The position numbers were made by a program, and so were the translations under genes. 64,000 bases of DNA from Ruminococcus sp. (GTDB lineage: Bacteria; Bacillota; Clostridia; Oscillospirales; Ruminococcaceae), in the NCBI GenBank assembly GCA_016288815.1, contig JAEELF010000056.1, positions 1-64,000 on the forward strand, given 5' to 3'. Every line of letters begins with the position of its first letter. Position 1 is the stretch's first letter. This document shows, one piece after another, positions 1 through 8,691 of this stretch. The notes beneath the pieces were generated by a model, which saw nothing but the letters and a program-made list of their open reading frames with translations, made no database searches and was not told the DNA's origin.

Positions 1-49
1 CAGAGGCGCTGCCTCTGGACTCCGCCAAAGGGTCAGTCGACCCTTTGGA
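1..49. repeat. Double-hairpin intergenic repeat
   Basis: Two adjacent palindromes are visible: CAGAGG-cgctg-CCTCTG and CCAAAGGGT-cagtcg-ACCCTTTGG. There is no T tract directly behind them. The pair looks like a dispersed intergenic repeat, but no second copy is in this window, so that is inference. It could also be the end of a transcript entering from the left. Confidence 0.45.
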
Positions 50-89
50 ATCCCATTATTGGAAAGCAGCTATGGCGTTCGGGCAGGTC

Positions 90-118
90 TTGCAAATCTG
101 AGCGGGATAGTGTATAAT
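90..118 (+). promoter_or_regulatory. Sigma-A promoter of hpt
   Basis: TTGCAA at 90-95 and TATAAT at 113-118 are separated by 17 bp, about 30 bp upstream of the hpt start. Confidence 0.75.
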
Positions 119-148
119 ATTCCTATAATGCTCCGGGAGGTTTGCAGT

Positions 149-709
149 ATGAACGTCAGCAGTCAGGAAGAATTCAACAATATGATCAAGGGCGTACTCA
201 TCAGTGAGGACGAGATACGCGCTGAGATAGCTAAGGCCGGAAAGCTCATAGATTCGTTCTACGACGGCTCCCCTGTCCTACTCGTGAGCGTGCTCAAGGG
301 CGCGTTCGTCTTCCTCGCCGACCTCGTCCGTGCGGTCAGCGTTCCGTGTGAGGTCGATTTCATGGAGGCGAAAAGCTACTTCGACGCCACGCAGTCCTCG
401 GGCAGCGTTGCGGTGACACGCGACCTCAGACAGGACATCGCCGGTCGGGACGTCGTTATCGTCGAGGACATCATCGACACCGGTCGGACGCTCAGCGAGA
501 TCGTCAAGCTCCTGCGTGCGCGTTCACCGAAGTCGCTGCACATCGTTACCCTCCTCGACAAGCCGAGCCGCCGCATCACTGAGCTCAATGCTGACTATTC
601 GCTGTTCACTATTCCCGATAAGTTCGTCATCGGTTACGGGCTCGACTATGGCGAGCTCTTCCGCAATCTGCCGTATATCGGGGAATTCAATGAGGACTTC
701 TGCAAATAA
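149..709 (+). CDS. hpt: Hypoxanthine phosphoribosyltransferase
   Basis: Salvage enzyme that joins PRPP to hypoxanthine or guanine to give IMP or GMP in the cytoplasm. The PRPP-binding loop VVIVEDIIDTGRTL lies mid-protein, and the N-terminal LLVSVLKGAFVF segment is typical of the family. I start it at the ATG at 149, giving 186 residues, the normal family length. That ATG follows a GGGAGG ribosome binding site at 135-140. An in-frame upstream ATG at 59 precedes the promoter and has no ribosome binding site. The gene is a single unit with its own promoter and a strong terminator just after the stop. Confidence 0.93.
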   Translation: MNVSSQEEFNNMIKGVLISEDEIRAEIAKAGKLIDSFYDGSPVLLVSVLKGAFVFLADLVRAVSVPCEVDFMEAKSYFDATQSSGSVAVTRDLRQDIAGRDVVIVEDIIDTGRTLSEIVKLLRARSPKSLHIVTLLDKPSRRITELNADYSLFTIPDKFVIGYGLDYGELFRNLPYIGEFNEDFCK

Positions 710-713
710 AATG

Positions 714-752
714 CGCCGCGCCCTGCTTTTAAGTGGGGTGCGGCGGTTTTTT
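714..752 (+). terminator. Intrinsic terminator of hpt
   Basis: GC-rich stem (CCGCGCCC pairing with GGGGTGCGG) followed by TTTTTT, beginning 5 bp after the hpt stop. Confidence 0.8.
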
Positions 753-1013
753 GTTTGTGAGCGAGGAGCTTTTGCATAAACCGGAGGGTGTGCAGGAGTC
801 AATGCCTGCATCGATCCGCAGCATTTTCCGTGATGCGAGGGCGCTCAAAGGACGCCCATACTTTGAAGAATAAAGAATAATGAATAATACAGAAACGCCA
901 TAAACAGCATTTTGATTTATTCATTATCCACTATTCATTATGATTTGAGCCCGTCACGTCAGGGACGGGCGTTTCTGTGTATATGTTACAATTCAGATGC
1001 GGTATGGAACGCG
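753..1013. repeat. Gene-free stretch with nested inverted repeats
   Basis: No credible gene is seen here. ACAGAAACGCC at 889-899 is matched by its reverse complement at 968-978. Between them an AT-rich ATAATGAATAAT-like tract is matched by TTATTCATTAT, and there is a GCCCGTC/GACGGGC hairpin at 949-970. The structure looks like degenerate intergenic repeat material. Confidence 0.4.
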
Positions 1014-1048
1014 GAAAAACTAACGCCCCACTTAAAGTGAGGCGCTAA
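1014..1048 (-). terminator. Terminator of ssrA
   Basis: Read on the minus strand, a stem built from TTAGCGCCTCACTT and its near-complement AAGTGGGGCGTTA is followed by GTTTTTC, about 20 bp after the tmRNA 3' end. Confidence 0.75.
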
Positions 1049-1069
1049 CTTGGCTGCGGGGGCTCCCGC

Positions 1070-1439
1070 TGGTGGAGGCGGCGGGAATTGAACCCGCGTC
1101 CGAAAGACCATTCACGCAACTTTCTACGAGCGTATCTTACCTACTATGCTTCCCTCGCCTTACCGCCGGTAATCGGGCTGTATGGCAAGGTAGTCCGTAT
1201 CCGACCGCCGGGCACGGACACTCCCGGCGGACGTTCACCGCTCATCAACGCCCAAGCGGCAGCCGCGGTACTCTGCCGGTGGACGGAAGCTGACTTAAGC
1301 AGCTACCAGTTCGCTATTTCTAGAAACTGTAATGTTATTTCTTGCGTTTATATTTAAACGTGGCGCAGGTTATGGAGATCACGCCATTCTCCGCTCGCTT
1401 ATCACGCTTCAGGTCCCCCGTCGAAACCTTTACGCCCCC
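1070..1439 (-). ncRNA. ssrA: Transfer-messenger RNA (tmRNA)
   Basis: Rescues stalled ribosomes and tags the nascent chain for degradation. The minus strand begins GGGGGCGTAAAGGTTTCGACGG, the usual tmRNA 5' signature, and ends with the T-arm GGTTCAATTCC, acceptor stem and encoded CCA. The tag frame is at 1345-1295 and reads ARNNITVSRNSELVAA then TAA, if the resume codon is the GCA at 1345. The C-terminal LVAA suits Clp recognition. The length of 370 nt is normal. It lies just downstream of smpB in the same orientation, with its own terminator. Confidence 0.95.
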
Positions 1440-1463
1440 ATTTTCAGGGTAGGCTCAACAGTG

Positions 1464-1928
1464 TCACTGCTGCCTTGTCTTCATGCTCCTGTCGATCTCG
1501 CGCTTCGCGTCACGCTTCGCGGCGTCGTCGCGCTTGTCGTAGAGCTTCTTGCCCTTGCAGAGCCCAAGCTGCACCTTCACCTTTGAGTCCTTGAAATAAA
1601 GGCTCAGCGGTATCAGCGACAGTCCTTCCTGCTTCAGAGTGCCGTACAGCTTGTTTATCTCACGCTTGTGCATGAGCAGTCTGCGCAGCCGGAGCGGGTC
1701 GCGGTTGAAGATATTGCCCTTTTCGTAAGGCGAGATGTGCATTCCACGGACGTACAGCTCGCCGTGGTCTATCGAGCACCAGCTGTCCTTCAGGTTCACT
1801 CCGCCCAGACGTATCGACTTTACCTCAGTACCGACAAGCTCTATCCCCGCCTCGTATGTCTCGAGGACGAAATAATCGTGCCGTGCCTTGCGGTTCTCCG
1901 CTATGGTCTTTGTGCCCTTTGAACGCAT
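1464..1928 (-). CDS. smpB: SsrA-binding protein SmpB
   Basis: Binds the tRNA-like part of tmRNA and delivers it to stalled ribosomes. The 154-residue chain has the SmpB core ([32 protein letters not shown]) and a basic C-terminal tail ending in MKTRQQ that would enter the decoding centre. The ATG at 1928 is preferred over an upstream in-frame start because it follows GGAGGTGAAG. It is transcribed from a perfect sigma-A promoter, with ssrA directly downstream, so partner protein and RNA are made together. Confidence 0.95.
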   Translation of the reverse strand: MRSKGTKTIAENRKARHDYFVLETYEAGIELVGTEVKSIRLGGVNLKDSWCSIDHGELYVRGMHISPYEKGNIFNRDPLRLRRLLMHKREINKLYGTLKQEGLSLIPLSLYFKDSKVKVQLGLCKGKKLYDKRDDAAKRDAKREIDRSMKTRQQ

Positions 1929-1961
1929 ATCTTCACCTCCTCTGCAAAGTGTCCGAATATG

Positions 1962-1990
1962 ATTATACAGCATTTGCGGCGCGTTGTCAA
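1962..1990 (-). promoter_or_regulatory. Consensus sigma-A promoter of smpB-ssrA
   Basis: Minus strand TTGACA (1985-1990), 17 bp, TATAAT (1962-1967): a perfect match to the consensus. Confidence 0.85.
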
Positions 1991-2038
1991 CCGCGAAATA
2001 ATGAATAATTGATTACATTTGCGTAAAGCGTGAGAGAT

Positions 2039-2073
2039 AAAAAAGCCCCGGAAGTAATTGCTCCCGGGGCTTT
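2039..2073 (-). terminator. Terminator of the LRR-dockerin gene
   Basis: GCCCCGG stem with a 9-12 nt loop, then a T-rich run on the minus strand immediately after the stop at 2076. Confidence 0.75.
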
Positions 2074-2075
2074 GC

Positions 2076-4220
2076 TCATACTAAGTATTTTATCCAGTCG
2101 CCGATCTTAAGTGTTCCTTTATCGACCTTGTATGCATTGTACGCGAGTATCAGGGAGGCGTCTATGCCGTCTACAAGTCCGTCGCCGTTGACGTCGGCTG
2201 CACGCTTCTGTCTATCGTCCAGAACTGCGTCAACTCCGTTCGCGTTGGCGTAGAGTATCAGCGAAGCGTCCGCAGGATCGACAAGTCCGTCAGCGTTGAC
2301 GTCGCCGAACTCGTCCGGGTCGGTAGCAGTGGTCGTTGTGGAGGTGGTTGATGATGTGGTGGATGAAGTAGTCGAGGAGGTAGTTTGGGTCGACGTGGTA
2401 GTGGTGGAAGTGGTCGTTGTGGTGGTAGATGTAGTCGTGGTCGTGGAGGTGGTCGATGCAGAGGGATCGCTCAGGTTTATCGTGAACGTGGTCCCGGCTG
2501 TGACGACCTTGTTCAGCACGCTGTTGTAGTTCGAGACGGAGACCGATATCTCCTGCTCGCCGAGGCGGTTCTGGTCGATCTGTCCGATGCTGTACCAGTA
2601 GCCCTGCGGGAGCGCCGTGAGCGGCTGTCCTGCAAGGATCTGCTGTCTGCCGCCGTCGGAGCCCACTGACCACAGATCAAAGGTCAGACCCGTGGTATCC
2701 AGCGACGAGCGGTACTGTATGTAGTCCGTGACATTCGGTGGCGTCGCGACCGTCAGCTCAAGGGTGTAGTCGCCGTCGTACACCTTGGTCGTGGACGCGG
2801 ACGTTGTGGTGGTCTGTGTCGAGGTCGAGGTGGTCGTCGATGAAGTGGTGGAAGTAGTGGTGGAAGTGGTCGTTGAGGTAGTTGTGGTCAGAGATGTTGT
2901 TGCGGTCGTTGTGGTCTCTGAAGTCGATGTGGTTGAGGTGGTGGTAGTAGTGGCGGTGGAGGAAGTAGTAGTCGTTGTTGTGGTGGTTGTTGTGGCTGTT
3001 GTAGTCCTCGTGGTAGTGAGGTCACCGCTCGGTGCGGGTCCCAGCGATACGAATGCATAGCCGTACTTCTTCGCGTATGCCTGCGCCGTGGAATCGTCGT
3101 AGCCGTAGATTGTGCCGTAATAGGTTATCAGTCCGGATTCGTCGTCTATGCTGCAGATGGTCTGAGCTGATTGGTATATCTCGCATTTCGGGTTGAGGAA
3201 GGTGACTGATGTCAGTCCCTTGCACCAGCACAGCACGCCCTCTCCCGTGGTCGAAACGGAGGCGGGTATCGTCACTGAGGCAAGACTCGAGCAGTTCGCG
3301 AATACGAACTTGCCCATTGTAGTCACTGAATCGGGTATGGTCACTTTCGTGAGCATCTCGCAGTCGTAGAATGCGCCGAACTCTATGCTCGTCACGGAGT
3401 CCGGGATATCCAGCTGCTCAAGTCCCGAGCAGCCGCGGAAAAGATACTTCCCTATCTTCGTGAGATTGTCGGGCAGGTCTATCGTTTTCAGGCTCACGCA
3501 CTTGTTGAAGGCATCCTCGCCGATACTCGTAACGCTGTCAGATATCTGCACCGAAGCAAGGTTCTCGCAGCCGTAAAATGCCATTCCGCCTATGCTCGTT
3601 ACGGAATCGGGTATCGTGACGGAAACGAGGTTCGTGCAGCTCTCAAAGGTGTTCCAGCCGATGCTCGTTACCGTATCGGGGACGGTGTATGAGCTGGTTG
3701 GATTTCCCGTAGGATAGCACACTATCGAGGTCATGTCCTTGTTCAGGAGCACGCCGTCAAGTTCGGTGAAATAGGGGTTGCTGCCATCAACTTTTATCGC
3801 TGCAAGACTCGTGCAGCCCGCAAATGCGGCAGTACCGACCGACGATACTGACTCGGAAAGCGTCACCGAGGCAAGGCTCGTGCAGTTCTCGAACGCGTAG
3901 ACGCCGATACTCGTGACGGAATCCGGTATCACTACCGATGTCACGTTCGCGCAGTCCATGAACGCTCCGCCGAGCTGATTGCCCTTTATGCTCGTAACAG
4001 GCACCCCGTTTATCTCCTCCGGTATGACTATCTCGCCCGATGCCGATGCGAGACACGCCGCAAGCTCGGCGTGGTCCGAATACACATCAAAGATGAGCTT
4101 TCCGCTCACTGCTTTTGTGTAGTCCGCAGCAACTGCGGTGGATACGGGCGCTCCTGCGGGTATTGTCCCCCCCGTGACAGCGGCGGCAAGCACTGCCGCT
4201 ATTATCTTTCTGAGCTTCAT
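2076..4220 (-). CDS. Secreted BspA-like leucine-rich repeat protein with dockerin
   Basis: Exported 714-residue protein. Residues 1-32 are a signal peptide. Residues ~33-395 are tandem LRR_5 (BspA/TpLRR) repeats with units like VTSIGVYAFENCTSLASV. Residues ~399-478 are a nearly pure Thr/Ser linker, ~480-585 an unrecognised beta-rich module, and ~585-632 a second Thr linker. Residues ~633-700 are a dockerin with two Ca-binding loops (DVNADGLVD and DVNGDGLVD). LRR_5 proteins usually mediate adhesion and dockerins bind cohesins, so this is probably a cellulosome-attached surface or substrate adhesin. The dockerin differs from the other three in the window (ASLIL rather than AVAIMR). The linkers are encoded by simple GTGGTA-like DNA prone to slippage. 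Confidence 0.85.
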   Translation of the reverse strand: MKLRKIIAAVLAAAVTGGTIPAGAPVSTAVAADYTKAVSGKLIFDVYSDHAELAACLASASGEIVIPEEINGVPVTSIKGNQLGGAFMDCANVTSVVIPDSVTSIGVYAFENCTSLASVTLSESVSSVGTAAFAGCTSLAAIKVDGSNPYFTELDGVLLNKDMTSIVCYPTGNPTSSYTVPDTVTSIGWNTFESCTNLVSVTIPDSVTSIGGMAFYGCENLASVQISDSVTSIGEDAFNKCVSLKTIDLPDNLTKIGKYLFRGCSGLEQLDIPDSVTSIEFGAFYDCEMLTKVTIPDSVTTMGKFVFANCSSLASVTIPASVSTTGEGVLCWCKGLTSVTFLNPKCEIYQSAQTICSIDDESGLITYYGTIYGYDDSTAQAYAKKYGYAFVSLGPAPSGDLTTTRTTTATTTTTTTTTTSSTATTTTTSTTSTSETTTTATTSLTTTTSTTTSTTTSTTSSTTTSTSTQTTTTSASTTKVYDGDYTLELTVATPPNVTDYIQYRSSLDTTGLTFDLWSVGSDGGRQQILAGQPLTALPQGYWYSIGQIDQNRLGEQEISVSVSNYNSVLNKVVTAGTTFTINLSDPSASTTSTTTTTSTTTTTTSTTTTSTQTTSSTTSSTTSSTTSTTTTATDPDEFGDVNADGLVDPADASLILYANANGVDAVLDDRQKRAADVNGDGLVDGIDASLILAYNAYKVDKGTLKIGDWIKYLV

Positions 4221-4256
4221 ATCATAAGCCCTCCTTTATTGATATCCTCTTCCTCA

Positions 4257-4285
4257 ATTATAACCCCGGTCTGCCGAAAAGTCAA
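4257..4285 (-). promoter_or_regulatory. Promoter of the LRR-dockerin gene
   Basis: Minus strand TTGACT (4280-4285), 17 bp, TATAAT (4257-4262). The -35 box overlaps the end of the upstream DUF4236 gene. Confidence 0.7.
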
Positions 4286-4497
4286 TCCTTCTTCGTCTTC
4301 TTGCCGGTATTCTTTTTTCCGTCGAGGTTCGTGTCGTATGAGATGCCAGTTCCGGGCAGGCTCGCGGTCAGCTTCTTCTTGTTGTTCAGCGTCAGGCGGA
4401 ACTTCTTTCCGCCGACGGACACGCTCCCGCCCTTCTTGTTCTTGTTGAATCTGAAAAGATTGCCAATCTTGAAGCTCTTCCTGAAATTAAGTCCCAT
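4282..4497 (-). CDS. DUF4236 small basic protein
   Basis: A 71-residue protein with the DUF4236 pattern: an N-terminal FRKSFKIG segment, GGSVSVGGKKFRLTLN, and a C-terminal LPGTGISYDT motif followed by a Lys-rich tail. Family function is unknown; the domain often sits at the N terminus of phage- or membrane-associated proteins. The start has a good ribosome binding site (GGAGGTAAAACAC before ATG). It lies 29 bp downstream of the TIR-like gene and is probably cotranscribed with it. Confidence 0.75.
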   Translation of the reverse strand: MGLNFRKSFKIGNLFRFNKNKKGGSVSVGGKKFRLTLNNKKKLTASLPGTGISYDTNLDGKKNTGKKTKKD

Positions 4498-4526
4498 TGT
4501 GTTTTACCTCCGTTTCTTCGTTTTTA

Positions 4527-7064
4527 TCAGTAATATGCAGGGAAAAAGCTGTCGAAGTCGTTCTTCAGCCCTGCGTACTCCTCGTTGTCCGGGAACTCCT
4601 CCGCGAGTCTGTCCGCTATCGCGCGTGCCTCGCTCATCAGTTCCTCCTGCCGCTCGTCGGGATCTGCCATCGCAAGCTCGAAGCACGCCGCCGCGAACCA
4701 GAATTCGTCGTCGGGGATATGCTCCGGGCGCTCCATGAGTGAACGGCTCAGCCTTATGGATTCCATGTGGTCCTCTGCTGCCTCGTCGGGGCGGTCTTCG
4801 CCGGTATGGACTATCCCCAGAGTCTGCCACACCCTCGCCAATGTCCGCACGACGTCGAGGTAGTACACCTCGTCCGGGGCGATGACTCCGTGCTCAATGA
4901 AGGAGCTGCACTCCTCCGTGAGGTAGACCAGCAGCCGCTCCGCTTCCTCCGTCAGGCTCTCACCGACAAGGACGTCGGCGGTCTTCTGCAGCAGGGCAAG
5001 GTGGTAGTCGAAGCCCTTGTCGTGGAGCTCGTTCCTGTGGGCGCGGTAGACCTCGTCCGATGACTCCGCACAGCTCACCGCGCTCTCGGGGTCTGAGGCG
5101 TCCATGTATGCGTCGAACAGGAAAAAGTACAGCGTGAGTATCTCGTCAAAGACCGCGCCGCGCAGACGCTCCTGAATGATTTCCGCCATCCGGCTCAGGC
5201 GCGATATGCCCTCGCGGAGACGCTGCTCATCGGAGGTGACCACAGCGTCTTCGGACGTATAGCCGCTGAACATCTGTCCGAATGAGATGATGAGCCGCCA
5301 GCCCAGCACAAGTCCGTGCCTCTCCGGCATGGTGCAGAGGAGCGTATCAAAGCTCTCTGCGGTCTTTGTGCCGTACCCGGCTGCCTCGCCGCCGTAGCCG
5401 GCAAGCCTACTGCACATATCATAGGCGGCATCGAAGACGTCCCACAGGCAGAGGTCGAGCTCGCTGCGCTCGCTCTCTGAGATGAGGCCGGCGGCGTTTT
5501 CGATGTAAGTGCGGCAGCAGAACAGTGCTTCGCTGAAATACTGCTGTCCCATGAAGGGCTCGCCCTGCGCGAAGCAGCCCTCCCCCGCTCTCCGCAGGCA
5601 CCGCGCCCGCTCAAGGTAAAAGTTGAGCTGCGTGAACTCGTCGTCGCGCTCCGCCTGTGCGAATATGCGCTCCGCTGCAAGGTAGAGCTCGCGCGACCTG
5701 CCGTAGTCGAAGAGTTTGCCGAAGAAAAGGTCGGCTGTGTCCTCGCAGACCAGCCCGCACTCCCAGCAGTCTCCCGCGGTGCGGTCTCCCGCTGCGAACA
5801 GCTCCTGCCAGTGCTTCACTGCGGCTTCGTGGTACTGCGTGTGCAGCTCGGGCGGGTCGAGCTGGGAAAGGTATATCTCCGAGCGCATCGCGATGCGCAG
5901 GAAGGCGGTCTCGTCGCGGGCCGTTTCAGCTGCGGATATCTCGCCGAGCAGCTTGTGGAGCTTATGCGCGCCGGCTCGTATCTCCGCGGAATAATCCGCT
6001 GTGCCGAGCGACGATACCCTCTGGCAGGCGTCGATGAGCGCAGTCAGGGCGTCTGCATAGCGGAAGCCGCCGGTGTGCTCGTTCTCGTATATTTTTCCGC
6101 AGAGGGCGGTGTATTCGGGGGCGTATTCGAGGTACCTGACGTCGTCGCCCTTGCCCGCCCAGAACGTGCAGATGTCGCAGAGGGCTTCGAGGCGAAAGCG
6201 GTCGAGCTGGGGAAGGTCTGCGCGGCGGCAGATAGCCAGTATCCGCTCCGCTGCCGGGACGCCGTCCCAGCGGGCGCCGGTCCGCGAGCATATCCCGCAG
6301 TAGCGGTCGAGCGCCTGTACTGCGCACATTATCCGCTCCGGGGAGTCACCTGCACCGAGCGCGGCACAGGCTGAGTCTGCGACCTGCTTTTGCAGGGCTG
6401 CGGCACGGTCGAGGTCCTCCGGGACTGCTATGCCGAGCTCGTACATATTCGCGAGCTGCTCCATTGCGGGGACGTAGCCGACCTCCGCGGAGCTCCTCAG
6501 GAGGGCGAGCGCCTTTTTGCGGTCGGGCGCGGTCATTATGCCGTTGAGGTACGCCATGCCGAGGATATGGTCGGACAAAGGCGTGCGCAGGCGCGGCACG
6601 AAGCCGTATTTCACGATGAACCGGCATATCAGCGACCGCTGGCTTGCCGTGAGCGTTCTGTCGGATATGTATGCGGCAAGCTCCGGGCAGGGCTCGTCCG
6701 GGAGGAGTGTGACGGGGAGAATGTCCCCGAAAAGCTGCCTCAGGGCGTTCTCTGCGGCGCTGCTGAGGCGCTCCGGTACTATAGGCATGACCGGGATATG
6801 CAGCTCTCCTGCAAGTCTTACCGCTGCGGCTGCTGTATCCTCCGCGAGGAGGTGCTCCGTCGCGGCAAAGGCTATGAGCTGCGCGTTTTCGAGGTCGGCG
6901 CGGTCGGGCAGCTCCGTGCAGGCACAGACTGCGCACTCTCCCGCGGACAGGAGCCGGTCTGTCAGTCTGCCGGGGAGCGGGCTGCCGTCCTCAGGGCTGC
7001 ATATCAGCACTATACGCGGCAGAGCTCCGGGGCTCAGTCCGTCTCTGGTCGTATATTTCAGCAT
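4527..7064 (-). CDS. TIR-like domain protein with Sel1 and TPR repeats
   Basis: Large cytoplasmic protein of 845 residues with no signal peptide. Residues ~1-130 look like a TIR/SEFIR-type Rossmann domain: IVLICSPEDG at the start, then LENAQLIAFAATEHLLAED and HIPVMPIVPE, as in proteins where a catalytic or signalling TIR precedes helical repeats. Residues ~165-235 contain Sel1-like repeats (LGMAYLNGI, QLANMYELGIAVPEDLDRAAAL). The remaining ~600 residues are alpha-helical and TPR-like. The gene is divergent from the DUF1846-kinase-PASTA operon with back-to-back promoters, which suggests a linked signalling role. I see no clear catalytic Glu, so NADase activity is not claimed; the TIR call is by pattern only. 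Confidence 0.6.
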   Translation of the reverse strand: MLKYTTRDGLSPGALPRIVLICSPEDGSPLPGRLTDRLLSAGECAVCACTELPDRADLENAQLIAFAATEHLLAEDTAAAAVRLAGELHIPVMPIVPERLSSAAENALRQLFGDILPVTLLPDEPCPELAAYISDRTLTASQRSLICRFIVKYGFVPRLRTPLSDHILGMAYLNGIMTAPDRKKALALLRSSAEVGYVPAMEQLANMYELGIAVPEDLDRAAALQKQVADSACAALGAGDSPERIMCAVQALDRYCGICSRTGARWDGVPAAERILAICRRADLPQLDRFRLEALCDICTFWAGKGDDVRYLEYAPEYTALCGKIYENEHTGGFRYADALTALIDACQRVSSLGTADYSAEIRAGAHKLHKLLGEISAAETARDETAFLRIAMRSEIYLSQLDPPELHTQYHEAAVKHWQELFAAGDRTAGDCWECGLVCEDTADLFFGKLFDYGRSRELYLAAERIFAQAERDDEFTQLNFYLERARCLRRAGEGCFAQGEPFMGQQYFSEALFCCRTYIENAAGLISESERSELDLCLWDVFDAAYDMCSRLAGYGGEAAGYGTKTAESFDTLLCTMPERHGLVLGWRLIISFGQMFSGYTSEDAVVTSDEQRLREGISRLSRMAEIIQERLRGAVFDEILTLYFFLFDAYMDASDPESAVSCAESSDEVYRAHRNELHDKGFDYHLALLQKTADVLVGESLTEEAERLLVYLTEECSSFIEHGVIAPDEVYYLDVVRTLARVWQTLGIVHTGEDRPDEAAEDHMESIRLSRSLMERPEHIPDDEFWFAAACFELAMADPDERQEELMSEARAIADRLAEEFPDNEEYAGLKNDFDSFFPAYY

Positions 7065-7105
7065 TTATCTGCTCCTTATGTTCTTGTTGCTTCTCTTATA
7101 TCACT

Positions 7106-7134
7106 ATTATACTACATCATGCGAGAAAAAGCAA
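7106..7134 (-). promoter_or_regulatory. Promoter of the TIR-like gene
   Basis: Minus strand TTGCTT (7129-7134), 17 bp, TATAAT (7106-7111). Its -35 box is only 8 bp from the -35 box of the divergent promoter at 7143-7171. Confidence 0.75.
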
Positions 7135-7142
7135 CAAAACAC

Positions 7143-7171
7143 TTGCAATCCGGACACATTTGTTATATAAT
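7143..7171 (+). promoter_or_regulatory. Promoter of the DUF1846-kinase-PASTA operon
   Basis: TTGCAA (7143-7148), 17 bp, TATAAT (7166-7171), 31 bp upstream of the start codon. Confidence 0.75.
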
Positions 7172-7201
7172 ATATAGTGATTTGTTTAGGAGGTCTATGC
7201 T

Positions 7202-8677
7202 ATGAATATTGAAAGCCATGTCGGTTTCGACAACGAAAAATACCTGAAAATGCAGTCCGAGCACATCAGACAGCGTATCGCGCAGTTCGGTGACAAGCTC
7301 TACCTCGAGTTCGGAGGGAAGCTCTTCGACGACTATCACGCCTCCCGTGTGCTGCCCGGCTTCAAGCCCGACAGTAAGCTCCAGATGCTGCTCCAGCTCA
7401 AGGACGAGGCTGAGATCGTCATCGTCATCAACGCCGGTGATATCGAGAAAAACAAGGTCCGCGGCGACCTCGGCATAACCTACGACGTGGACGTTATCCG
7501 CCTTATCAACGTCTTCACGAAGATAGGACTGTATGTCAGCAGCGTCGTGCTCACAAGATACGAGGAGCAGCCTGCGGCTGTTGCTTTCCAGAACAGGCTC
7601 GAGTCGCTCGGGGTGAAGGTGTACCACCACTTCAACATCAAGGGCTATCCGTCCAATCTCCAGAAGATAATCAGCGACGAGGGCTACGGCAGGAACGACT
7701 ATATCGAGACCTCACGCAGACTGGTAGTCGTGACGGCTCCCGGTCCAGGAAGCGGCAAGATGGCTACCTGCCTCTCCCAGCTCTACCATGAGCACAAGCG
7801 CGGCGTCAATGCCGGCTACGCGAAGTTCGAGACCTTCCCGATATGGAACCTCCCGCTGCGTCACCCCGTGAATATCGCCTATGAGGCTGCGACCTCCGAC
7901 CTCAATGACGTGAATATGATCGACCCCTTCCACCTCGAGGCCTACGGCAAGACTACAGTCAACTACAACCGCGACGTGGAGATATTCCCCGTGCTCAACG
8001 CGATGTTCGAGAAGATCATCGGGGAGTCGCCGTATAAGTCGCCTACCGATATGGGCGTGAATATGGCGGGAAACTGCATAATCGACGATGATGTCGTTTG
8101 CAAGGCGGCGCGCGATGAGATAATCCGCCGCTATTACATAGGTATGTGCGACTTCCGCAAGGGTCAGATCACCGAGGACGAGGTGTATAAGCTCGAGCTC
8201 CTCATGAATCAGGCGAACGTCACCACCGACGACAGGAAGTGCGTTGCGGCGGCTCTCGCCAAGGAGGAGGAGACTGGTGCTCCCGCTGCGGCTATGGAGC
8301 TCCCCGACGGCACTGTCATCACCGGCAAGACCTCCAATCTGCTCGGTGCGGTCTCGGCGCTGCTGCTCAATGCGCTCAAGTACTTCGGCGGCATTGCGGA
8401 CGACGTGCTGCTCATGTCCCCGCACGTCATCGAGCCTATCCAGAACCTCAAGGTGCAGCACCTCGGCAACAACAATCCCCGCATACATACCGACGAGACC
8501 CTCCTTGCGCTCTCTATCTGCGCAAACACCGACGAGAACGCAAAGAAGGCTATGGAGCAGATCTCCAAGCTGCGCGGCTGTGAGGTCCATTCCACTGTTA
8601 TACTCTCGCCCGTGGACGAGCGCATATTCAAGCGCCTCGGCATAAATCTCACCTGCGAGCCTAAGTATCAGGCGTGA
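7202..8677 (+). CDS. DUF1846 family protein
   Basis: The 491-residue protein matches the full length of the conserved DUF1846 family (for example the DYHASRVLPGF, GDLGITYDVDVIRL and NIKGYPSNLQKI segments). It is cytoplasmic. A glycine-rich APGPGSGKMATCLSQLYHE segment at about residue 180 resembles a Walker A loop, so nucleotide binding is plausible. The biochemical role of the family is not known to me. The start follows TAGGAGG. It is the first gene of an operon whose next gene, a Ser/Thr kinase, begins within or just after its stop codon, so it could be a kinase partner or substrate. Confidence 0.85.
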   Translation: MNIESHVGFDNEKYLKMQSEHIRQRIAQFGDKLYLEFGGKLFDDYHASRVLPGFKPDSKLQMLLQLKDEAEIVIVINAGDIEKNKVRGDLGITYDVDVIRLINVFTKIGLYVSSVVLTRYEEQPAAVAFQNRLESLGVKVYHHFNIKGYPSNLQKIISDEGYGRNDYIETSRRLVVVTAPGPGSGKMATCLSQLYHEHKRGVNAGYAKFETFPIWNLPLRHPVNIAYEAATSDLNDVNMIDPFHLEAYGKTTVNYNRDVEIFPVLNAMFEKIIGESPYKSPTDMGVNMAGNCIIDDDVVCKAARDEIIRRYYIGMCDFRKGQITEDEVYKLELLMNQANVTTDDRKCVAAALAKEEETGAPAAAMELPDGTVITGKTSNLLGAVSALLLNALKYFGGIADDVLLMSPHVIEPIQNLKVQHLGNNNPRIHTDETLLALSICANTDENAKKAMEQISKLRGCEVHSTVILSPVDERIFKRLGINLTCEPKYQA

Positions 8678-8691
8678 GCCGGAGCACCAAC

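Noticed and set aside
1072-1357. Plus-strand open frames over 1072-1357
   Set aside because: The region is the tmRNA gene on the opposite strand.
2326-3030. Regular short repeats resembling a CRISPR-like array
   Set aside because: They are in-frame Thr codons of protein linkers, without constant repeats or unique spacers.
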